From contig CAKSIU010000027.1 of assembly GCA_934463265.1 (NCBI GenBank), positions 1 to 8,659 of the forward strand: a DNA stretch of 8,659 nucleotides, read 5' to 3'. Shown one piece after another: positions 4,793-8,659 of the stretch (position 1 is its first letter; each line of letters starts with the position of its first letter). Under the pieces are notes generated by a model, which searched no databases, was not told the DNA's origin, and saw only the letters and a list, made by a program, of their open reading frames with translations. Made by a program: the position numbers and the translations under genes. The stretch is from an uncultured Eubacteriales bacterium (GTDB taxonomy: Bacteria; Bacillota; Clostridia; Oscillospirales; Acutalibacteraceae).

Positions 4793-7306
4793 ATGCTTCA
4801 AAATAAAACAAAAAAGGCTGTGGCTGTTGGTTTATCACTATCAATGATAGCTAATTTTTCCCAACAGGTTTATGCTTCCGATCTGGTTACTATTCCTCAA
4901 AATAATAACTCGGTTATTATTCCACATAATTCTTCAATCATTCAATCTCACTCAATTTCATTCTCTATGAAATCTATTGAATCGAAAATCTCCAATGTTT
5001 TGAATCCTGATAAAAAAGATGGAGCAAGTAACGTGAATCGTAAAGCATTAGCAACTAATGATTCTGGTAGTTGTGAAATGGAGGAGTCTGGTAGCTGTGG
5101 AAATGGTGTATATTATAAATTCACCGCTGCGAACGGTTCTTTAAATATATATGGTTCGGGAGCTATGGATACTTCTTACTTTTCTGTTGACTGCTGGGAC
5201 TCATATAAAGACTTAATTAAATCGGTAATAATAAATAATGGAGTAACCTCCATCCCTGATAGTGTATTTTCTGGTTGCTCTAATTTAACTCAGGTAAATT
5301 TAGGCAATAGTGTAGCCTACATCGGCAAATGGGCATTTTCTGGCTGCAAAGGCTTAACCTCAATAATCATTCCTGACAGTGTAACTTTTATAGGTTATTC
5401 TGCGTTTGCTCGTTGCACAAGCTTAACCTCGGTGACCATTCCTGACAGTGTAACTTTTATAGATGATACTGCATTTTCTGGTTGCACAGGCTTAACCTCG
5501 GTGACCATTCCTGACACTGTTACGACCATCGGAAAGAGGGCATTTTCTGGTTGCAACGGCTTAACTCAGATAGCCATTCCAGATAGCGTTACTTTCATCG
5601 GATCGGGTGTATTTTCTGGTTGCTCATGCTTAACAAAAATTATTGTATCTGATAATAATACAGAGTATAAAGACATTGATGGGGTGCTTTATTCTAAAGA
5701 TGGTAAGACATTAATAACTTACCCTGCAGGAAAGTCTGGTTCCTTTACCATTCCTGACTATGTAAAAACCATAGGCAAGTCTGCGTTTGACCATTGCGAA
5801 GCTTTAACCTCGGTGACCATTCCTGATAGTGTTACGACAATTGAAGATTCTGCATTTTATTGCTGTAAAGGTTTAACCTCGCTGGCCTTTCCTAACAGTG
5901 TTACGTCCATCGGTTTTTGTGCAATTGCTCACTGCTCGAGCTTAACTCAGGTAACTATCCCAGACAGCGTTACTTCCATCGGCGATGCTGTATTTGCTGG
6001 TTGTGAAAAATTAACAAAAATTACTGTATCTGATGGTAACACAAAATTTAAAGTTATTGATGGAGTGCTTTATTCTATAGATGGTAAGAACTTAATACTT
6101 TGTACTACAGGAAAATCTGGCGCCTTTACCATTCCTGACACTGTTATAACCATCGGAAGTTCTGCATTTAGTTGTTGCAAAGACATAACCTCATTAACCA
6201 TCCCTGACAGCGTTACTTCCATCGGAGATTCGGTATTTACGTTATGCAACGGCTTAACTTCGATAACCATTCCTGATAGCGTTACAAGCATTGGCGAGAA
6301 AGCATTTTGGGTCTGCGCAGGCTTAACTCAGGTAACCTTAGGCAATGGTATTAAGGCTATCGCTTCTAGCACTTTTGATAATTGCTACAGATTAACCTCT
6401 GTAACCATACCAAACAGTGTAACTTCCATTGGTAACGAAGCATTTTTTAATTGCCAAGGATTAACTCAGGTAACCATACCAAACAGTGTAACTTCCATTG
6501 GCAACGAAGCATTTTGGGGCTGCGAAGGTTTAACCTCTGTAACCATAGGCAATGGCGTTACGGCCATTGGCACCGGTGTATTTAAACAATGTCCAAAGCT
6601 AACTTCTGTAACGTTAAATAATTCTTATGTTTTAAAAAATTTAAAAACAATTTTCTCTTCTTATAAAAATTTAAAAACAATAATACTGGGGGATAAGATT
6701 CTTTCAATAGATGATTCTGCGTTTAAAGGTTTAAATAATTTAACCTCTATAGAAATAGGAAATAAAGTTACTTCAATTGGAGACTCGGCTTTTTCGGATT
6801 GTGTAGCTTTAAATACGGTTACAATTCCTAACAGCGTTACTAAAATTCATAAAAATACTTTTTCAAATTGTACGGTTTTAAACAATGTTACTGTTTCAGG
6901 TAACTTGGAATATGTTGGTGCGAGCGCTTTCTCAGACTGTATAGGTTTAGATAATTTTACTTATAAAGGAACAGCAGCTCCAGCATGTGACGCTAATGTC
7001 TTTTCTAACTGCCCTAAATTAAAAAAAGTAAATGTACCTGATAATTATGAAGGTAGCGACTTTTGTGGCAAACCAATAACAAAAAAGAATAGCCTCACGG
7101 TAACGGTAAAAGATTGGTTTACTGATAATGTTGCATGGGTTGCGCCTGTATTCACTATTATAAGTGGAATTGTTGCAGTAATTAGTTTAATTATTAAGTA
7201 TGATAAAGCAAAAAACTTTTTTTTATCCCATTGTTCCTGTTGTCCTTGTTGCAATAAAGGGATGGAAACTTCTAGTGACACAATAATAAATGAAAACATT
7301 CTTTAA
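4793..7306 (+). CDS. BspA-like leucine-rich-repeat surface protein (837 aa)
   Basis: The start is set by AAAGGAGGG 6 bases ahead and a signal peptide (KTKK, core to about residue 20, cut near VYAS, 28-29). A low-complexity Ser/Asn/Ile linker follows, then a cap around 94-143 (ESGSCGNGVYYKF, SLNIYGSGAMD) typical of clostridial LRR_5 proteins. About 25 repeats of about 23 residues fill 144-755, with consensus LTSVTIPDSVTSIGDSAFSGC. Two units (starting LTKIIVSDNN and LTKITVSDGN) carry the IDGVLYS-DGK insertion usual in this family. One membrane helix (782-801) is followed by a short tail with the cluster HCSCCPCC (813-820). Family members bind host or cell surfaces and extracellular proteins; here the helix, not a sortase motif, would anchor it. 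It is intact through A7 and T8 runs. The gene at 7328 follows after 21 bases. Confidence 0.93.
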   Translation: MLQNKTKKAVAVGLSLSMIANFSQQVYASDLVTIPQNNNSVIIPHNSSIIQSHSISFSMKSIESKISNVLNPDKKDGASNVNRKALATNDSGSCEMEESGSCGNGVYYKFTAANGSLNIYGSGAMDTSYFSVDCWDSYKDLIKSVIINNGVTSIPDSVFSGCSNLTQVNLGNSVAYIGKWAFSGCKGLTSIIIPDSVTFIGYSAFARCTSLTSVTIPDSVTFIDDTAFSGCTGLTSVTIPDTVTTIGKRAFSGCNGLTQIAIPDSVTFIGSGVFSGCSCLTKIIVSDNNTEYKDIDGVLYSKDGKTLITYPAGKSGSFTIPDYVKTIGKSAFDHCEALTSVTIPDSVTTIEDSAFYCCKGLTSLAFPNSVTSIGFCAIAHCSSLTQVTIPDSVTSIGDAVFAGCEKLTKITVSDGNTKFKVIDGVLYSIDGKNLILCTTGKSGAFTIPDTVITIGSSAFSCCKDITSLTIPDSVTSIGDSVFTLCNGLTSITIPDSVTSIGEKAFWVCAGLTQVTLGNGIKAIASSTFDNCYRLTSVTIPNSVTSIGNEAFFNCQGLTQVTIPNSVTSIGNEAFWGCEGLTSVTIGNGVTAIGTGVFKQCPKLTSVTLNNSYVLKNLKTIFSSYKNLKTIILGDKILSIDDSAFKGLNNLTSIEIGNKVTSIGDSAFSDCVALNTVTIPNSVTKIHKNTFSNCTVLNNVTVSGNLEYVGASAFSDCIGLDNFTYKGTAAPACDANVFSNCPKLKKVNVPDNYEGSDFCGKPITKKNSLTVTVKDWFTDNVAWVAPVFTIISGIVAVISLIIKYDKAKNFFLSHCSCCPCCNKGMETSSDTIINENIL
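5222..7050 (+). repeat. Coding tandem repeats, period about 69 bp
   Basis: Imperfect 69-bp units encode the 23-residue LRRs. The stretch 5340-5620 has near-identical neighbours (CCTGACAGTGTAACTTTTAT recurs), as do 6410-6500, where AACAGTGTAACTTCCATTGG occurs twice 69 bases apart. Such runs can gain or lose units by recombination. Similarity falls off after about 6600, so the youngest duplications are in the middle. Confidence 0.85.
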
Positions 7307-7327
7307 AATGTTGCGAAAGGAAATCAC

Positions 7328-7846
7328 ATGAAAAAGACAGTAAGTTTTTTATTAGCTTGTAGTATTTTTCTTTATCAATGTCCTTCTGTAAATGCAAATA
7401 GTCCACTCTCTGAAAAGGGAGTGGACTCTGATAAAGACGTCATTTCTCCAATAAGTCTGTCTGTTGAAATTCCAAAGAAAGAACCACTCAAAGAGGAATC
7501 TAAAATAAATATCGTGCCAAATGAGATAGCTATAAAAATTCCTAATGATGTGGAACTTGAAGAATATCAAGATGATTTTGAGGAAGATAGCAGGCCGTCT
7601 AAATGGGAAATGGCAAAGAATGTAGCAATATATTTAGGTAAATCGTTTGTAAATGATGTAAAATCCTATGTACTATTTTATCCTTTAACAAAAATAGCAC
7701 AGGCGATCTCGTTCTGCTTATGGTACTTTCCTGCTTATGCATTGTATGAGAAAACAGGGCTTGATATTCCTGCTAAACTATCAAGCTTTATAACCAGTGA
7801 AAATGCGGCTATTATTGCTCGAAATCTTTATAACGTATTCCTATGA
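7328..7846 (+). CDS. Exported protein of unknown function, LRR operon partner (172 aa)
   Basis: AAAGG (7316-7320) lies 7 bases ahead of ATG 7328, 21 bases behind the LRR gene, so the two genes form an operon. The N-terminus is a signal peptide (MKK, hydrophobic to residue 16, probable cut after VNA, 23). Residues 24-95 are a charged Pro/Glu/Asp/Lys-rich linker (KKEPLKEESK, EEYQDDFEEDSRPSKWE). From about 97 the protein becomes helical and more hydrophobic, with the likely membrane-active stretch VLFYPLTKIAQAISFCLWYF around 116-135. I recognise no family. The first bases of the mature part form a 12-bp RNA hairpin. The stop TGA overlaps an ATG (ATGA) opening a 20-codon frame that reads like the missing C-terminus. 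Co-transcription suggests a role with the LRR protein at the surface; that is inference. Confidence 0.75.
   Translation: MKKTVSFLLACSIFLYQCPSVNANSPLSEKGVDSDKDVISPISLSVEIPKKEPLKEESKINIVPNEIAIKIPNDVELEEYQDDFEEDSRPSKWEMAKNVAIYLGKSFVNDVKSYVLFYPLTKIAQAISFCLWYFPAYALYEKTGLDIPAKLSSFITSENAAIIARNLYNVFL
7400..7427 (+). other. 12-bp stem with GAAA loop inside the coding sequence
   Basis: AGTCCACTCTCT (7400-7411) pairs with AGGGAGTGGACT (7416-7427) around GAAA. In RNA eleven pairs are Watson-Crick and one is U-G, closed by a GNRA-type tetraloop. It lies 72 bases into the 172-aa gene, just after the signal-peptide cut. No T tract follows on either strand, so it is not a terminator. Confidence 0.7.
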
Positions 7847-7905
7847 CTTTAGCTTCTTTCTTGTATAAATGGGGTAGAGAAGCTTATGCCTACATGAAAA
7901 GTTAA
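7843..7905 (+). pseudogene. 20-codon overlapping frame, probable displaced C-terminus of the 172-aa protein
   Basis: ATG 7843 overlaps the preceding TGA as ATGA and the frame reads MTLASFLYKWGREAYAYMKS to TAA 7903-7905. It lies in the -1 frame of the upstream gene. There is no ribosome site of its own. Its amphipathic, aromatic-rich make-up resembles the end of the upstream protein (ENAAIIARNLYNVF), so a single lost base near 7841 in an original longer gene is the simplest view. Coupled translation of a real 20-residue peptide is the alternative. Confidence 0.4.
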
Positions 7906-7927
7906 ATCATTTATTTAAGAAAGATGA

Positions 7928-7963
7928 AACATCCCCACACAAAAGCTGTGTGAGGATGTTTTT
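7928..7963 (+). terminator. Strong intrinsic terminator of the LRR operon
   Basis: AACATCCCCACACA (7928-7941) pairs with TGTGTGAGGATGTT (7947-7960) with one mismatch around a 5-base loop, and the run ends in TTTTT (7959-7963). It lies 22 bases after the last plus-strand frame. It may also stop minus-strand transcription weakly. Confidence 0.85.
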
Positions 7964-7971
7964 CCACAGTC

Positions 7972-7993
7972 TATTAAACTTTCGAGTTTAATA
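7972..7993. other. 9-bp hairpin with TTCG loop between convergent units
   Basis: TATTAAACT (7972-7980) and AGTTTAATA (7985-7993) pair perfectly around TTCG, an especially stable loop in plus-strand RNA. No T tract follows on either strand. It lies between the LRR-operon terminator and the end of the minus-strand peptide region (8015), so it may help end or protect one of the two transcripts. Confidence 0.55.
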
Positions 7994-8014
7994 AGAAAAT
8001 TTTACAGAAGAGCT

Positions 8015-8144
8015 TCATATCCTACTATCTCGCAGTCCTTTAAAATCTATATCTACTTGTAAATGCGAAAGATTTGGATCGTCGTCTTCTATATCAAAGC
8101 GTGAATCGTAATGAGAAAAATTATCGATTTGCCGTTTGGCCGCT
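8015..8144 (-). pseudogene. Possible displaced remainder of the double-glycine peptide precursor
   Basis: After the TAG of the peptide gene (8145-8147) the minus strand still carries protein-like sequence in other frames. With one more A in the A7 run at 8170-8176 the precursor reads EKKDGRYVLSIERPNGKS. In the third frame IDNFSHYDSRFDIEDDDPNL continues through SHLQVDIDFKGLRDSRI to TGA 8015-8017. Two single-base additions would restore one precursor of about 85 residues with an acidic C-terminus. No start or ribosome site marks a separate gene. The composition argues that this was coding, but the repair is a guess. Confidence 0.4.
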
Positions 8145-8270
8145 CTATACTAAGAACATACCTGCCATCTTTTTTTCGATCGTGTAGCCATCACCATTAA
8201 AAATGTTTGGATTATCACAGCCACCCGTAACGCTGTCTAGCTCATTATCGCTTAATTCTCTTTTTTTCAT
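8145..8270 (-). CDS. Double-glycine leader peptide (bacteriocin-type precursor), 41 aa as read
   Basis: ATG 8268-8270 is preceded by AAGGAG (8279-8284) with an 8-base gap. The product opens MKKRELSDNELDSVTGG, a model double-glycine leader (LSxxELxxVxGG, here 17 residues) recognised by C39-peptidase ABC exporters, which cut after GG. The core as read is CDNPNIFNGDGYTIEKK plus seven residues to TAG 8145-8147, with a single Cys. The A7 run at 8170-8176 sits in the core and one more A gives a more natural continuation (KKDGRYVLSIERPNG). No exporter, peptidase, modification enzyme or obvious immunity gene is seen in this window. It lies 54 bases downstream of the truncated surface-protein gene on the same strand. 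Role could be bacteriocin, signal peptide or modified peptide; the leader call is firm, the rest open. Confidence 0.7.
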   Translation of the reverse strand: MKKRELSDNELDSVTGGCDNPNIFNGDGYTIEKKMAGMFLV

Positions 8271-8324
8271 TTAAATCACTCCTTATTAATAAATCTTTTG
8301 ATTAATTTATTTTAAACTTTGTTA

Positions 8325-8588
8325 TTAATTTCTTTTTTTCTTCAAGCAAAGTCCCAAATATAAGCCTGCAACAAGTGCCATTGATGCGGACATTAACACT
8401 ATGTAGCTTGTTTCATCGCCAGTTTTTACTGCCGAACTAGATGATGAACTTTCATTTTTTTCTTTTGACTGAGTCAGTGCTTCATCGCTCAAGCTTTCTA
8501 GTACGGCATTTAATTGCTCTTTTTGGTCGTAATTTAGTTTGTTTATATTCAGTGCAGCTTGTTCTTCTTCTGATAGTTTATCTTGGAG
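8325..8588 (-). pseudogene. C-terminal end of a wall-anchored surface protein, cut by an IS
   Basis: The minus-strand frame runs 87 codons from the break at about 8588 to TAA 8325-8327, with no start codon ahead of the charged region. It reads LQDKLSEEEQAALNINKLNY, a helical Gln/Glu/Lys part, then a six-Ser run. It ends with a sorting-type tail: AVKTGDE, a hydrophobic stretch (about SYIVLMSASMALVAGLYLGL) and KKKRN. The order of [x]xKTG, helix and basic end is that of sortase substrates; the first residues are AV rather than LP, close to the S/N-PKTG forms of clostridia. The 5' end stops at an in-frame TAG (8589-8591) where IS-like sequence begins, so the N-terminal part is lost or lies beyond the element. 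Confidence 0.65.
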
Positions 8589-8589
8589 C

Positions 8590-8659
8590 TATACTAAAAA
8601 AGTAGACACAAAAATAAACAACATGCTACAATAAATCATACACAAAAAAGGAGGCCTTT
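8590..8659 (+). mobile_element. Probable IS end and transposase leader (IS3-like), truncated by the window
   Basis: Coding character of the surface gene ends exactly where TATACTAAAAAAGTAGACAC begins (8590-8609); this resembles the AAAAAGTxGACA ends of many IS3-family elements as I remember them. AAAAAAGGAGG (8644-8654) then provides a strong ribosome site at the window edge, so a plus-strand transposase gene would begin within a few bases. Family assignment is tentative because neither the transposase nor the other end is visible. Confidence 0.45.

Noticed and set aside
5222..7050. Regular repeats as a possible CRISPR array
   Set aside because: The repeats are adjacent 69-bp coding units with an LRR protein pattern and no unique spacers.
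7328..7363. Lipoprotein signal (LLAC) in the 172-aa protein
   Set aside because: The Cys is at residue 11, too early for a normal lipoprotein signal, and a standard signal-peptidase site (VNA) follows at 23.
6070..7570. Minus-strand frames inside the LRR operon (6070-6291, 7045-7299, 7352-7570)
   Set aside because: They are antisense to well-supported genes; the first only mirrors the tandem repeats.
1..8659. tRNA, rRNA or riboswitch
   Set aside because: I saw no cloverleaf, rRNA segment or known riboswitch core on either strand; the only clear RNA structures are the hairpins listed.

Overview
The window is AT-rich DNA from what looks like a host-associated low-GC Bacillota, most likely a Clostridia relative. 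The signs are strong AGGAGG-type ribosome sites, BspA-like leucine-rich repeats, a double-glycine peptide leader, a KTGD-type wall-anchor tail and Cro/CI-type regulators of clostridial flavour. TAA, TAG and TGA all act as stops. This is inference; no marker gene fixes the taxon.

Layout. (1) 3-1258, plus strand: a partial two-helix membrane protein, then a small secreted Cys-containing protein whose reading frame continues past its stop into a 95-codon remnant. (2) 1306-2096: two small HTH regulators on the minus strand, with a decayed third HTH gene on the plus strand between them. (3) 2152-2902: a dead IS5-family element present as a 271-bp inverted repeat around a 209-bp centre, so two copies of the same IS end face outward. 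(4) 2902-4432, plus strand: a run of small, very hydrophobic, mostly broken membrane-protein genes; two paralogous units can be recognised. (5) 4433-4792: a leader region with a terminator and then a good promoter. (6) 4793-7905, plus strand: a two-gene operon for an 837-residue BspA-like LRR surface protein and a 172-residue exported protein, closed by a strong terminator. (7) 8015-8588, minus strand: the C-terminal end of a wall-anchored surface protein, then a double-glycine-leader peptide gene. The surface gene is cut at its 5' side by what looks like the end of a second IS, whose transposase would start just beyond the window.

How they fit together. Most intact products are exported or membrane-bound: LRR adhesin-like protein, secreted companion, anchored protein, double-glycine peptide and small polytopic proteins. 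This is an accessory, envelope-facing region under IS attack and decay.

The most striking pattern is that at least six reading-frame breaks lie on runs of exactly seven A residues, and moving one A in or out joins sensible protein to sensible protein each time. That is either homopolymer sequencing error, real pseudogenisation, or poly-A slippage used for expression. The 2.5-kb LRR gene crosses A7 and T8 runs without any break.
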